A program made the position numbers and the translations under genes. Shown here one piece after another: positions 34,571-42,323 of a DNA stretch of 64,000 bases; the stretch's first letter is position 1; each line of letters begins with the position of its first letter. The notes beneath the pieces are model-generated. The model was given only the letters and a program-made list of their open reading frames with translations, was not told the DNA's origin and ran no database searches. The stretch comes from Bacillota bacterium (GTDB lineage: Bacteria; Bacillota; Clostridia; Oscillospirales; Ruminococcaceae): contig JAEZQD010000152.1 of NCBI GenBank assembly GCA_023413185.1, positions 1 to 64,000 of the forward strand, written 5' to 3'.

Positions 34571-35746
34571 TTATTTATCGCTTTGTGCGCCAATTGTGCG
34601 CCTTTTATCGTCTTTTGACATCAATGCAACCACGATTTCTGCCGCCTGCTGCTTTGCCACAAAGTCCGGGTGGGTGTATCTCGCGGTCGTTGATATGCTC
34701 GTGTGACCGAGTATATCCTGTACACTTCTGAGGCTTGCGCCGTTGTTAATGGCAAGGGTTGCGAAGGTGTGTCTAAGGCAGTTTGGCGGGAGATAATTAA
34801 ACCCTCCTGCCTTTAGCATCCGCCCATAGCTTGTGTTAAAATTGCGCGGTCGCATCAGCCCGCCTTTATTGGTGCAAAAGATGTAATCTGACACGTGCGG
34901 CAATTCTTCCATCAGTTCAAACAACCACGACGGCATCGGTATCTCCCGTATGCTCCCTTCGGTCTTTGCCTTGCCGTCCGCAGCATTGGGATTACCCGCG
35001 ACGTCTGTTCGCACAGCTCGGCGTATCATTACGCGGTCTGCGCTTATGTCCGCCCATTTAAGCCCCAACGCCTCGCTTTTGCGCATCCCGGTAGCGGCAA
35101 GTAAAATTGTCGCAATAGCTATTCTGCGCCCGCCGTCGCGCTCAATTGCCACGCTGTCCGGCAGATCCGTTTTGTACCCAAGTGCAAATTGGATAATCGC
35201 CCTTGCATCGTCCTGAGTGTAGGTTTTTCTAGGTGGCGTCGCCTTGCCGCTTGGCGTTAACTCCCCTGCAGGAGAGCGGGCAATAATCCCGTTTGCAATC
35301 GCCTTGTTAAGCGCAGCCCTTAACAATGCAACGTATTTTTTAACGTGCTCCATGCTATAACTGCCGCCCATCTCGTTTGCAGACTTTTGCAGCTCAAGCG
35401 GAGTAACGTCAACAACTTTTTTGCCGGACAGCGGAGCGGGCACAGACGACACAAGACACTCCATGTTATGGTACGTCCTGTCCGTTACGCCGCCCTTACG
35501 GTAAGTCTCAATATACAGCGCAAGCCAATCACCAAGCTTGATATCTGGCGACACAGTGCACGGCACATCGTCGCGGGTTTTAGCCCACTCTAAATACTTT
35601 TCGCGGGCTTCTTTCTTTGACTTTGCGTAAAACGGCTTGCGGATATCTTCGCCTGACGCGTCCGTGCCAACCTTAACCCGGTACTGCACTATCCCGTTTG
35701 GTCTTGTGTAGTATGTGCCCTCGCCGTTTATACGCTTCTTCGCCAC
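34571..35746 (-). CDS. int: Prophage tyrosine recombinase (integrase)
   Basis: A 391-residue integrase with an AP2-like arm-binding N-terminus (GEGTYYTRPNGIVQYRVKVG), a core-binding domain and a catalytic domain. Catalytic residues seen are Arg in ATGMRKSEAL, HTFAT within LRHTFATLAI, LGH in ILGHTSISTT and Tyr in ARYTH. The HxxR box reads NCLR (Asn for His). It inserts and excises the prophage at tRNA-Gly. GTG 35744-35746 follows AGGAGGGG. It lies in the lysogeny arm behind the repressor gene. Confidence 0.93.
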   Translation of the reverse strand: MAKKRINGEGTYYTRPNGIVQYRVKVGTDASGEDIRKPFYAKSKKEAREKYLEWAKTRDDVPCTVSPDIKLGDWLALYIETYRKGGVTDRTYHNMECLVSSVPAPLSGKKVVDVTPLELQKSANEMGGSYSMEHVKKYVALLRAALNKAIANGIIARSPAGELTPSGKATPPRKTYTQDDARAIIQFALGYKTDLPDSVAIERDGGRRIAIATILLAATGMRKSEALGLKWADISADRVMIRRAVRTDVAGNPNAADGKAKTEGSIREIPMPSWLFELMEELPHVSDYIFCTNKGGLMRPRNFNTSYGRMLKAGGFNYLPPNCLRHTFATLAINNGASLRSVQDILGHTSISTTARYTHPDFVAKQQAAEIVVALMSKDDKRRTIGAQSDK

Positions 35747-35785
35747 AACAACCCCTCCTAAAGCCCCGTTACCGGGGTTTATTTT

Positions 35786-36415
35786 TTATACCTCAACGTG
35801 TACCCTAACCACTTTACCCAGCACTCTGATTTCTACCTCTTTGAGATTGTAAATTTGCGGTTGGTGCTCTGGGTTATATGATTGCGGGGTCAACACTACA
35901 ACGTGTCCCTCTTTGCGGTATCTCTTGACCGTTGCACAGTCCCCGTTAACTATGACTACTGCTATCTCGCCGTTTTCGACGTTTGGCTGCTTGCGGACTA
36001 TAAGCACGTCCCCGTGGTGCATCCTTGCCGCTGTCATGCTGTCCCCATTAACCCGGAGTGCAAAATACTCTGCGCCGCCGTTCAGGTCGGTCGTGGTGTA
36101 CCCCTCTATATTTTCCTCTGCAAACAACGGTATGCCGGCAGAGATTTTGCCGAGTATCGGTATCTTGTGTTTTGGGGTGTATGGTGCCACCCCTTCTGCC
36201 GCCTCCCACCCAAGAATATATTTGGGGTCAACCTCTAGTCCTTTTGCAAGTGCGCCTATTTTGCTTAGTGGAATGTTGTCAATTTCGCCAGTCTCATATC
36301 TCTGTAGCGTAGACTTGCTAAGCCCCGTCTTGTCTGCCAAGTCTTGATAGCTCATCCCCAAGTCGGCGCGCCTGTTTTTTATCCTTGTGATTATTCCATC
36401 CTTGTCGCTCTGCAT
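35786..36415 (-). CDS. Prophage CI-like repressor, XRE plus S24 peptidase
   Basis: A 209-residue repressor. XRE DNA-binding domain (residues 8-65; YQDLADKTGLSKSTLQRYETGE), linker, and S24 autocleavage domain with the A-G cleavage site in ISAGIP, catalytic Ser in NGDSMTAA and Lys in ATVKRYRK. DNA damage is expected to trigger RecA-stimulated self-cleavage and induction. ATG 36415 is read from PL (36470-36498). Its candidate operators are the CCA-type motifs at 36487, 36527, 36579 and 36828. Confidence 0.93.
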   Translation of the reverse strand: MQSDKDGIITRIKNRRADLGMSYQDLADKTGLSKSTLQRYETGEIDNIPLSKIGALAKGLEVDPKYILGWEAAEGVAPYTPKHKIPILGKISAGIPLFAEENIEGYTTTDLNGGAEYFALRVNGDSMTAARMHHGDVLIVRKQPNVENGEIAVVIVNGDCATVKRYRKEGHVVVLTPQSYNPEHQPQIYNLKEVEIRVLGKVVRVHVEV

Positions 36416-36469
36416 TTCTTCACCTTTTTTCGCTTAAAATTCGCCTTGCTTCTTATTTACTATAGCAAT

Positions 36470-36498
36470 ATAATATCATATGTGTTCCAAAATTGCAA
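36470..36498 (-). promoter_or_regulatory. Lysogeny promoter PL
   Basis: On the minus strand TTGCAA (36498-36493), 17-nt spacer, TATTAT (36475-36470), about 50 nt before the repressor start. Operator O1 covers its -35. Confidence 0.75.
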
Positions 36499-36591
36499 CA
36501 CTTTTTATGATTATTTTTGAAAATATGTTGCGGATATGGGTTGACAATTGCATTGGAGGATGTTATTATTGAGATATCCCAAACACGCAAC
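36487..36591. promoter_or_regulatory. Operator cluster O1-O3
   Basis: Three copies of a 13-bp motif close to CCAAANNNGCAAC: CCAAAATTGCAAC (36487-36499, plus), CCATATCCGCAAC (36527-36539, minus) and CCAAACACGCAAC (36579-36591, plus). They sit on PL -35, directly before the PR -35, and just after the PR start. Confidence 0.6.
36541..36569 (+). promoter_or_regulatory. Early lytic promoter PR
   Basis: TTGACA (36541-36546), 17-nt spacer, TATTAT (36564-36569), about 40 nt before the Cro-like gene. Confidence 0.85.
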
Positions 36592-36608
36592 GACAAGGAG
36601 GTGTAAAA

Positions 36609-36821
36609 ATGTTTAGAGCAATCGACGAAGTATCGCTGGAGGAACTGCGCAAGCGAATGTACGCAAAAAAAATTAGTGGCAAGCGGCTTGCTGAGCGGGT
36701 CGGAATGGCTAACTCCAGCATGTCGCGCAAGCTTAACGGCAAATCCGAGTTTACTGTCAGTGAAGCAATCAGGGTTTGCAACGCGTTAGAGATGCACCCT
36801 GCCGATATTTTTTTTGTCTAA
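36609..36821 (+). CDS. Cro-like XRE regulator
   Basis: A 70-residue helix-turn-helix protein (KISGKRLAERVGMANSSMSRKLNGK ... NALEMHPADIFFV). It is the first gene of the early lytic transcript, divergent from the CI-like repressor, with AAGGAGG before the ATG. It likely competes with the repressor for the same operators. Confidence 0.88.
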   Translation: MFRAIDEVSLEELRKRMYAKKISGKRLAERVGMANSSMSRKLNGKSEFTVSEAIRVCNALEMHPADIFFV

Positions 36822-36827
36822 AACGTC

Positions 36828-36840
36828 CCAAATACGCAAC
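36828..36840 (+). promoter_or_regulatory. Operator-like motif O4
   Basis: CCAAATACGCAAC matches O3 in 12 of 13 positions and lies before the ribosome site of the next gene, the same position O3 has relative to the Cro-like gene. Extended identity (TCCCAAA-ACGCAACGA) covers 16 bases. Confidence 0.5.
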
Positions 36841-36853
36841 GAAAGGAGCGACC

Positions 36854-37000
36854 ATGGACTACACAGATATCCTAAAAGCTGAGCTTGCCGACGCAAACGG
36901 GCGGCTTGCGCAGGCTGACAAAGAGGGGCGCAAAGAGGTTGTGCGCCAAATCAAAGAGATTGAGCGCGATATTGAGCGATGCGAGGAGGGGCAATTGTGA
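36854..37000 (+). CDS. Small phage protein, helical
   Basis: A 48-residue charged coiled-coil-like protein (KAELADANGRLAQADKEGRKEVVRQIKEIERDIE). ATG 36854 follows AAAGGAGCG. Its end overlaps the next start. No function can be assigned. Confidence 0.7.
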   Translation: MDYTDILKAELADANGRLAQADKEGRKEVVRQIKEIERDIERCEEGQL

Positions 37001-37269
37001 AGCTTCGTCTAAAGTTTGTCGAAAAGCGAATTTATGAGCACGAACTTGTTGTTGAGGTCGAGAGCGAGGATGCGCTTGACGAGATAGTAAACCAAGCCAG
37101 TGCGCAGCGTATTTATTCCTCCGAAGGCTTGAGCGGATGGAAGCGGGAACTAGCCCTTGCTGGCGTTGCCGTGCTGCAAACCGAACAAGACCTTGACGGC
37201 ACTCTCGACGAGATTTATTGCGACGACGTATACGAGAGCGACGAGCAAGACAAGGAGGAACCAAAATGA
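36997..37269 (+). CDS. Small phage protein
   Basis: A 90-residue protein starting at GTG 36997 with GAGGAGGGG upstream. It opens with a beta strand-like MKLRLKFVEKRIYEHELVVEVE and has an acidic C-terminal half. Stop overlaps the next ATG (ATGA). No family recognised. Confidence 0.7.
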   Translation: MKLRLKFVEKRIYEHELVVEVESEDALDEIVNQASAQRIYSSEGLSGWKRELALAGVAVLQTEQDLDGTLDEIYCDDVYESDEQDKEEPK

Positions 37270-37433
37270 ACGGCAGAATAGCACTTGATTCTTTTTGCTG
37301 CGGATGCTCTTTTTCTTCCTTCGATTCATATTGCCGCAATTGCCCGTACACGGAGTTTGACGACCCTCTTCTGCGAGAAATCGAGTTGCGGAATAGCCGC
37401 AAATCTTTGAAAGACAAGGAGGAAAACAAGTGA
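37266..37433 (+). CDS. Small Cys-rich phage protein
   Basis: A 55-residue protein with five cysteines (CCGC, C-x2-C in SYCRNCPY), probably zinc-binding. ATG overlaps the previous stop and its TGA overlaps the antirepressor start. Confidence 0.65.
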   Translation: MNGRIALDSFCCGCSFSSFDSYCRNCPYTEFDDPLLREIELRNSRKSLKDKEENK

Positions 37434-38179
37434 ACGAGCTGCAAATCTTTAGTAACCCCGAGTTTGGCGAAATCCGCACCGTAAGCGAGGACGGCAAGAC
37501 GCTATTTTGCGGGGCTGACGTTGCTAAGGCGTTGGGGTACAAGGACGTAACTAACGCGATGAAACAGCATTGCCGTGGGGTGGCGAAATGCCACATCACC
37601 GACGCTTTAGGCAGGAACCAAGAAGCCAATTTTATCACCGAGGGCGATATCTACCGACTAGCGGCACGGTCGCAGCTCCCAGGCGCGGATAAGTTTGAGC
37701 GATGGATATTTGACGAGGTGCTGCCATCCGTCCGCAAGCATGGCGCGTACATAACTCCTGACACGCTCGACAAGATGATTGCAACGCCTGAGTTTGGAAT
37801 TAAGCTGCTAACCGCGTTACAGACCGAGCGGCAAAAAGTTAACGCGCTACAGGCGGAAAATTCCGCCCTGACTGTCAAGGTAGCCATCATGGCACCAAAG
37901 GCAGAGTATGTCGACGCACTTGTAGACCGCAACAGTCTGCTAAGCCTGCGCGAAACAGCTAAGGTGATTGAGTTCCCCGAAAAACAGATGGTTGCCGCTT
38001 TGATTGAGCGCAGGATGCTTTATCGCGACAAAAAAGGCAAGCTGCTGCCCTATGCAAACACAAACTGCGGCTATTTTGAAGTCAAAGAGTGTACCAACGA
38101 CAAGACGGGATGGTGCGGAGCGCAAACGTTGGTGACCGTCAAGGGCAGAGAGGCGATAAGGAGGTTGGTGTTGTCATGA
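37430..38179 (+). CDS. Phage antirepressor, BRO-N plus KilA-C/ANT type
   Basis: A 249-residue protein. The BRO-N domain covers residues 1-105 (FGEIRTVSEDGKTLFCGADVAKALGYKD, RWIFDEVLPSVRKHGAYI). The C-terminal domain carries LSLRETAKVIEFPEKQMVAALIERRMLYRDKKGKLLPY, the phage antirepressor KilAC/ANT winged helix. Such proteins interfere with repression or bind phage operators. GTG 37430 follows AAGGAGG. Confidence 0.92.
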   Translation: MNELQIFSNPEFGEIRTVSEDGKTLFCGADVAKALGYKDVTNAMKQHCRGVAKCHITDALGRNQEANFITEGDIYRLAARSQLPGADKFERWIFDEVLPSVRKHGAYITPDTLDKMIATPEFGIKLLTALQTERQKVNALQAENSALTVKVAIMAPKAEYVDALVDRNSLLSLRETAKVIEFPEKQMVAALIERRMLYRDKKGKLLPYANTNCGYFEVKECTNDKTGWCGAQTLVTVKGREAIRRLVLS

Positions 38180-38403
38180 GCGGCGGCGTTATAACGACCG
38201 TGCAGGCGTTGGAGATTATCAACCACGGGTCTGGCGGGAAAAACATAGCAAGACCCGCTTTAGAAGCGTGGATAAGGTCAGGCAAATGCCCGTTTGGCGA
38301 ATACATCAGGCAAGAGGGTAAATCGGTAGGTCGGTACATTATATTCGATAGCCGTCTGCGGGCTTATTTGGGAGCGGAAGATTTAAGGAGGGGCGTGTCT
38401 TGA
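38176..38403 (+). CDS. Putative excisionase-like / MerR-type small protein
   Basis: A 75-residue protein (TTVQALEIIN ... PALEAWIRSGKCPFGEYIRQEGKSVGRYIIFDSRLRAYLGAEDLRRG). The pattern of an N-terminal helix-turn-helix and a wing resembles phage excisionase or MerR-like DNA binders, but identity is weak. ATG overlaps the antirepressor stop. Confidence 0.6.
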   Translation: MSGGVITTVQALEIINHGSGGKNIARPALEAWIRSGKCPFGEYIRQEGKSVGRYIIFDSRLRAYLGAEDLRRGVS

Positions 38404-38486
38404 AAGAAAAAATAAACGCCTTTGACGTCCTCTGCGTGATTGGATGCGCGGTTTTGCTTGTCTTGAAGTTGGAGGGGCTGCTGTGA
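38400..38486 (+). CDS. 28-residue membrane peptide
   Basis: TTG 38400 with AAGGAGGGG 8 nt upstream opens a short frame, MKEKINAFDVLCVIGCAV then LLVLKLEGLL, one short hydrophobic helix. It overlaps both neighbours by a few bases, the pattern of this tightly packed early operon. Confidence 0.5.
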   Translation: MKEKINAFDVLCVIGCAVLLVLKLEGLL

Positions 38487-38629
38487 AAGAAATCTATCTG
38501 ACGTTTAGCCCGAAAGAGTACGAACAGTACATAGAAAGGCTAATCCGCGCCGGATGCAAGCAAAAGACAGCGGCAGACCGTGGGGCGGATAAGCTGCTAA
38601 AGAAGATTAGGGAGGACAAAAGCAAGTGA
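38483..38629 (+). CDS. Small phage protein
   Basis: A 48-residue basic protein (MKEIYLTFSPKEYEQYIERLIRAG onward). GTG 38483 has GGAGGGG 5 nt upstream. It is likely helical; function unknown. Confidence 0.65.
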   Translation: MKEIYLTFSPKEYEQYIERLIRAGCKQKTAADRGADKLLKKIREDKSK

Positions 38630-38859
38630 CCAGACGTGAAGCACTGCAAGTCTTCGCATTTTGCCTTATGGGGGTTGCGACCGTAATAATCGAAGCATAT
38701 ACCCTCGCCGCAGGTGCGATGGTGGTTTTAGCCGGGGTGCTTGCGGTTTTGAGTTACATGTTGCCGCCCAAAAGAAGAAACCGCGCCCGCCCCTGCTACC
38801 AACAAGGACGAGCGCAAAGAAAACTATACAGCCCCATTATAGGGGAGAAAGAGGATTAA
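38626..38859 (+). CDS. Small phage membrane protein
   Basis: A 77-residue protein with two hydrophobic helices (ALQVFAFCLMGVATVIIEAYTL and AAGAMVVLAGVLAVLSYML) and a basic tail. GTG start overlaps the previous stop. Function unknown. Confidence 0.65.
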   Translation: MTRREALQVFAFCLMGVATVIIEAYTLAAGAMVVLAGVLAVLSYMLPPKRRNRARPCYQQGRAQRKLYSPIIGEKED

Positions 38860-38864
38860 GTCAA

Positions 38865-39200
38865 ATGGAAAAAACCGTATCGAAAGTTTTATTGTCTCTA
38901 CATGTCCCGCCCAGCTTGTTGGGCTACGGCTACATCAAGTGCGCTGTGCTGCTCTGCATGAGCGATAGCACGTATATGCGCAGTATTACAACTCGGCTAT
39001 ACCCAGATGTCGCAAAAGCGTTTGACACCACCCCAGTTAAGGCAGAGAGGGCAATCCGACACGCGATTGCGTCAGGGCTTGCAACAGCTCCCGCCGAGGC
39101 AACGCAGCCGATATTTGGCGCATACACGGAGTACAAAAAGCCGACTAACAGCCACTTTATCGCGGCTGTCGCGGAACACATCAGATTGGAGGGCAAGTAA
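38865..39200 (+). CDS. Phage-encoded Spo0A C-terminal DNA-binding domain
   Basis: A 111-residue protein that aligns over its whole length with the C-terminal effector domain of Spo0A (PF08769), the master regulator of sporulation. Matching blocks include GYGYIKCAVLLC (Spo0A GYLYLREAISM), SITTRLYPDVAKAFDTT (SITKVLYPDIAKKFNTT), ERAIRHAI (identical recognition-helix region) and KKPTNSHFIAAVAEHIRLE (AKPTNSEFIAMVADKLRLE). The N-terminal phosphoacceptor receiver domain is missing; ATG 38865 opens exactly at the effector domain, so it should be active without phosphorylation, or be a competitor of host Spo0A. It is an early gene, 5 nt after the preceding stop. Confidence 0.9.
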   Translation: MEKTVSKVLLSLHVPPSLLGYGYIKCAVLLCMSDSTYMRSITTRLYPDVAKAFDTTPVKAERAIRHAIASGLATAPAEATQPIFGAYTEYKKPTNSHFIAAVAEHIRLEGK

Positions 39201-39758
39201 ATGCAAGTTGGAGATTTTGTAAAGGGTAAGCCCAACAACGGATACAACGTAACAAACGAGCGAATGACACGCGGCGTAGTAACTGCCGTGCTTGGCGGCA
39301 GGGATATAACAGTCAAAGTGCTAGACCATCTTGACGGGCGCGGCGGCTCATGGGATGTCGACGCTGACAGGTTTGATGTGGTCGGTCACGTAAAACCGTT
39401 TAACCGCGACGAGGTAATTGCGCTACTTAAAGACGGCTGCAAAAAAGCAATCCTTGACTACAACCTGCGCGATGCCGACCTGCGCGGTGCCGACCTGAGA
39501 CGTGCCAACCTGCGCGGTGCCAACCTGCGCGATGCCGACCTTGATTTTAGTTGCTATCCTCTCTGGTGCGGGTCGCTGCGCATCAAGACCGACAAGCGCA
39601 TAGCTGCGCAGCTCGCCTATCATCTGTGCAGTATGCAGTGTGACGATGCGGAGTACATCAAGATGCGTAATAGCATTTTGGACTTTGCAAACCAATTCCA
39701 CCGCGCGGGCGAGTGCGGCACGTTAGAGCCGATTGCGGAGGTCAAAAAAGATGATTAG
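39201..39758 (+). CDS. Pentapeptide-repeat phage protein
   Basis: A 185-residue protein. An N-terminal SH3-like domain (residues 1-60; GDFVKGKPNNGYNV, ITVKVLDHLDGRG) precedes a run of A(D/N)LR pentapeptides (about 90-115). DNA at 39467-39545 has corresponding 15-bp repeats. The C-terminal 70 residues are helical and Cys/His containing. Pentapeptide proteins can mimic DNA, but five or so repeats are too few to predict this. Confidence 0.8.
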   Translation: MQVGDFVKGKPNNGYNVTNERMTRGVVTAVLGGRDITVKVLDHLDGRGGSWDVDADRFDVVGHVKPFNRDEVIALLKDGCKKAILDYNLRDADLRGADLRRANLRGANLRDADLDFSCYPLWCGSLRIKTDKRIAAQLAYHLCSMQCDDAEYIKMRNSILDFANQFHRAGECGTLEPIAEVKKDD

Positions 39759-39996
39759 CGCGCTTGGCTTACCGTCTGCGCCGCACGACGTTGAGCATTA
39801 CACACGGAGGATTCGCGAAGCGGAGGCGGCTATCCCGTTTCTGCAAGAGGAGCGAGATAAGCTCGCCCCGCTGCTTGAAAACACTCACGTTAGTGGCGTA
39901 GTTGACAGGTGGTACGTGGAGCAAATCGACTACCTGACCCGCAAAATTGCACGGCTTAAAAACGACAGAAGAATACTGGAGGAGTTGAGCAAGTGA
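39751..39996 (+). CDS. Small coiled-coil phage protein
   Basis: An 81-residue protein, starting at ATG 39751 with GGAGG upstream. It is mostly a heptad-like helix (RRIREAEAAIPFLQEERDKLAPLL, QIDYLTRKIARLKNDRRILEEL). It precedes the recombination genes. Function unknown. Confidence 0.72.
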   Translation: MISALGLPSAPHDVEHYTRRIREAEAAIPFLQEERDKLAPLLENTHVSGVVDRWYVEQIDYLTRKIARLKNDRRILEELSK

Positions 39997-40625
39997 CACG
40001 CAACGAGTGGCAAAAATTCCGCGTTTCCGGCATAGGCGCGTCCGATGCAGCGTCAATAGTCGGGCTATCTCCCTACAAGTCAAACGTGCATCTGTGGGAG
40101 GAAAAGACGGGCAGGAGAGAGCCGGAGGACATATCTTCAAAACCATACGTCAAATACGGCACGGACGCGGAAAAGCACATCAGAGGGCTTTATGAACTCG
40201 ACCACCCCGAGCACAAGGTCATATACAAGGACTTTGACATTGTGTCGCATCCAGAGCACCAGTTTATCTTTGCCACTCTTGACGGGCGACTTTATGACGG
40301 CGCACGGTACGGCGTTTTAGAGGTCAAAACGTGCGACATAAACCGTTCGACCGATTGGCAAAAATGGGACGGCAAAGTGCCAGACAACTACTATGTGCAA
40401 CTACTTCACCAGTTGCTTGCAAGCGGTTTTGATTTTGCGGTGCTGACCGCGAAACTACGGTACACAGGCAAAGACGGCAAGGCGTCGTCGATAATTAAGC
40501 CGCCCTATGTTTTTGAGCGGCAAGACCTAGCGGATGACCTTGATTATCTCCTGACAAAAGAGATTGAGTGGTGGAGATGCGTAACCACTAATACCAGACC
40601 GGCACTGATTTTGCCGGAGATTTAG
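39993..40625 (+). CDS. YqaJ-family viral exonuclease
   Basis: A 210-residue lambda-exonuclease-like recombinase nuclease (YqaJ). GTG 39993 opens at the family's usual N-terminus (WQKFRVSGIGASDAASIVGLSPY). The metal-binding core is ATLDGRLYD followed by GVLEVKT (D-x(n)-E-x-K), and QLLHQLLASGFDFAVL is the conserved helix. It resects double-stranded DNA ends 5' to 3' for RecT, encoded 850 nt downstream. Confidence 0.9.
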   Translation: MTRNEWQKFRVSGIGASDAASIVGLSPYKSNVHLWEEKTGRREPEDISSKPYVKYGTDAEKHIRGLYELDHPEHKVIYKDFDIVSHPEHQFIFATLDGRLYDGARYGVLEVKTCDINRSTDWQKWDGKVPDNYYVQLLHQLLASGFDFAVLTAKLRYTGKDGKASSIIKPPYVFERQDLADDLDYLLTKEIEWWRCVTTNTRPALILPEI

Positions 40626-40634
40626 GAGGCAGAA

Positions 40635-41474
40635 ATGCTTGAACTTATCATGGCGACCGACCTTGAAAAGTCTTTGCCTGCACAGATTGATTTTAATTTC
40701 GACGCGCTGAAAACCGCGCTTACCGAGAGCGTAGAACGGTATAACAATCTTGTCGTGACCGAGGACGCGATACAGTCCGCGAAGAAAGACCGCGCGAACC
40801 TCAACAATCTTGTTAAAGCACTAGATGGAAAGCGGATTGAGGTAAAAAAGCAGTGCCTTGTGCCGTATGAGGACTTCGAGCGCAAAATTAAGGAGCTAAC
40901 CGCCCTTGTCGGCAAACCAATTTTAGCAATCGACAATCAGGTTAAGGCGTTTGAACAAGCAAAGGTTGCCGAAAAACGCGGCGCAATCGAGCGGTTTTAC
41001 AACGACAACGCAAGTGATGTTTCGGAACTTGTTCCTCTCGACCGCATTGTGAACCCCAAATGGGCTAACGCCACCGTGCCGCTGCTGCAAGTGACACAAG
41101 ATTTACTTGACAGGGCAGCAAAGGTACGGAACGACTTAAAGCTAATTGCCACGATAGGCGGCGAGTACGCAACGCAGATGCAAGACACGCATTTGCGCAC
41201 CCTTGATATGTCTGCCGCTCTTGCCGATAAAAAGCGGCTAGAGGAGCAGGCGGCGGCATTGAAAAAGGTTGCTCCTGTTGAGCCGCCAAAGCTTATTGAA
41301 TACGAACCCACACAGCCGCCCGTAAATGCCCCTGCAAGCGTTGTTCAGCCCGCCACGACGCAGGAGCCGACTAAGGACATTAGGGTCGTATTTTATGCCA
41401 CCACGGCGGCGTTCCGCGAAGAAATGCGGGCATTGACCGAGAAGCACAATATTACGTACGGAGGTATCAAGTAA
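40635..41474 (+). CDS. DUF1351 phage protein
   Basis: A 279-residue protein of the DUF1351 type, regularly found between YqaJ and RecT genes. It has a long central coiled coil (ERKIKELTALVGKPILAIDNQVKAFEQAK) and a C-terminal domain with IRVVFYATTAAFREEMRALTEKHNI. It is presumed to assist recombination; no direct role is known. Confidence 0.85.
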   Translation: MLELIMATDLEKSLPAQIDFNFDALKTALTESVERYNNLVVTEDAIQSAKKDRANLNNLVKALDGKRIEVKKQCLVPYEDFERKIKELTALVGKPILAIDNQVKAFEQAKVAEKRGAIERFYNDNASDVSELVPLDRIVNPKWANATVPLLQVTQDLLDRAAKVRNDLKLIATIGGEYATQMQDTHLRTLDMSAALADKKRLEEQAAALKKVAPVEPPKLIEYEPTQPPVNAPASVVQPATTQEPTKDIRVVFYATTAAFREEMRALTEKHNITYGGIK

Positions 41475-42310
41475 TGGCAGGAAACAGTTTGGTCAAACAG
41501 CACCCCAAATTTAGCGTCGCTATACAATCCGACGGGTACAAAAACCTAATAAATAACACACTGGGCGACCCCAAACGCGCACAACGGTTTGTCGCGGCCA
41601 TATCAAGCGCGGTTGCCACGAATCCCGACTTACAGGCGTGTGACGCGGGCACAATCCTGTCTAGTGCACTACTTGGCGAGAGCCTCAATCTTTCCCCGTC
41701 CCCGCAACTTGGACAGTATTATCTTGTCCCGTTTAACGACAACAAGAACAACCGCAAGGTAGCGCAATTCCAGCTTGGGTACAAGGGTTATATCCAGCTT
41801 GCTATCCGTTCGGGGCAGTACAAAAAAATAAACGTGATAGCCATAAAAGAGGGAGAGCTGCAGAACTTCGACCCGCTTAATGAGGTTATAGACGCGATTT
41901 TAATCGAGGACGAGGAACAGCGCGAAAACGCCGCTACCGTGGGTTACTACGCGATGTTCGAATACCTTAACGGGTTCAGAAAAGCAATGTATTGGAGCCG
42001 CGCAAAAATGGAGGCACACGCCCTTAAATATTCCAAAGGCTACGCGGCAAAAAAAGGCTACACTTTTTGGGAAAAGGACTTTGACGGCATGGCGTTTAAA
42101 ACAATGCTGCGCCAGCTCATAAGCAAGTGGGGTATTATGTCTATCGAGATGCAGAGTGCGTTCGAAAACGACATGGCTGTTGTGCACGAGGGCGGCAAGG
42201 TAGAATTCGTTGACAATCTGCCTGATGCAGAGTACGCCGTTGCGGATGAGAAACAGCCAGAACAGCCCGCAGAACCCGCAGAAGTCGAGAGCGACGACCC
42301 GTTAAAGTAA
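41474..42310 (+). CDS. recT: RecT single-strand annealing protein
   Basis: A 278-residue annealing protein. Typical sequences are FVAAISSAVATNPDLQACDAGTILSSALLGESLNL, LGQYYLVPFND, AQFQLGYKGYIQLAIRSGQYKKINV and AFKTMLRQLISKWG. It anneals complementary strands produced by YqaJ. The C-terminal 35 residues are acidic and Pro/Glu rich, probably an SSB/host-factor interaction tail. ATG overlaps the DUF1351 stop. Confidence 0.93.
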   Translation: MAGNSLVKQHPKFSVAIQSDGYKNLINNTLGDPKRAQRFVAAISSAVATNPDLQACDAGTILSSALLGESLNLSPSPQLGQYYLVPFNDNKNNRKVAQFQLGYKGYIQLAIRSGQYKKINVIAIKEGELQNFDPLNEVIDAILIEDEEQRENAATVGYYAMFEYLNGFRKAMYWSRAKMEAHALKYSKGYAAKKGYTFWEKDFDGMAFKTMLRQLISKWGIMSIEMQSAFENDMAVVHEGGKVEFVDNLPDAEYAVADEKQPEQPAEPAEVESDDPLK

Positions 42311-42323
42311 AGGAGGCGCGGCG

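Noticed and set aside
35761..35790. CCCCG/CGGGG hairpin with T-run between repressor and integrase as a terminator
   Set aside because: The T-run is on the plus strand where no gene ends; on the transcribed minus strand it only precedes the integrase ribosome site.
39467..39545. Short tandem repeats as a CRISPR array
   Set aside because: They are 15-bp coding repeats of pentapeptides with no spacers; no CRISPR array was seen anywhere in the window.
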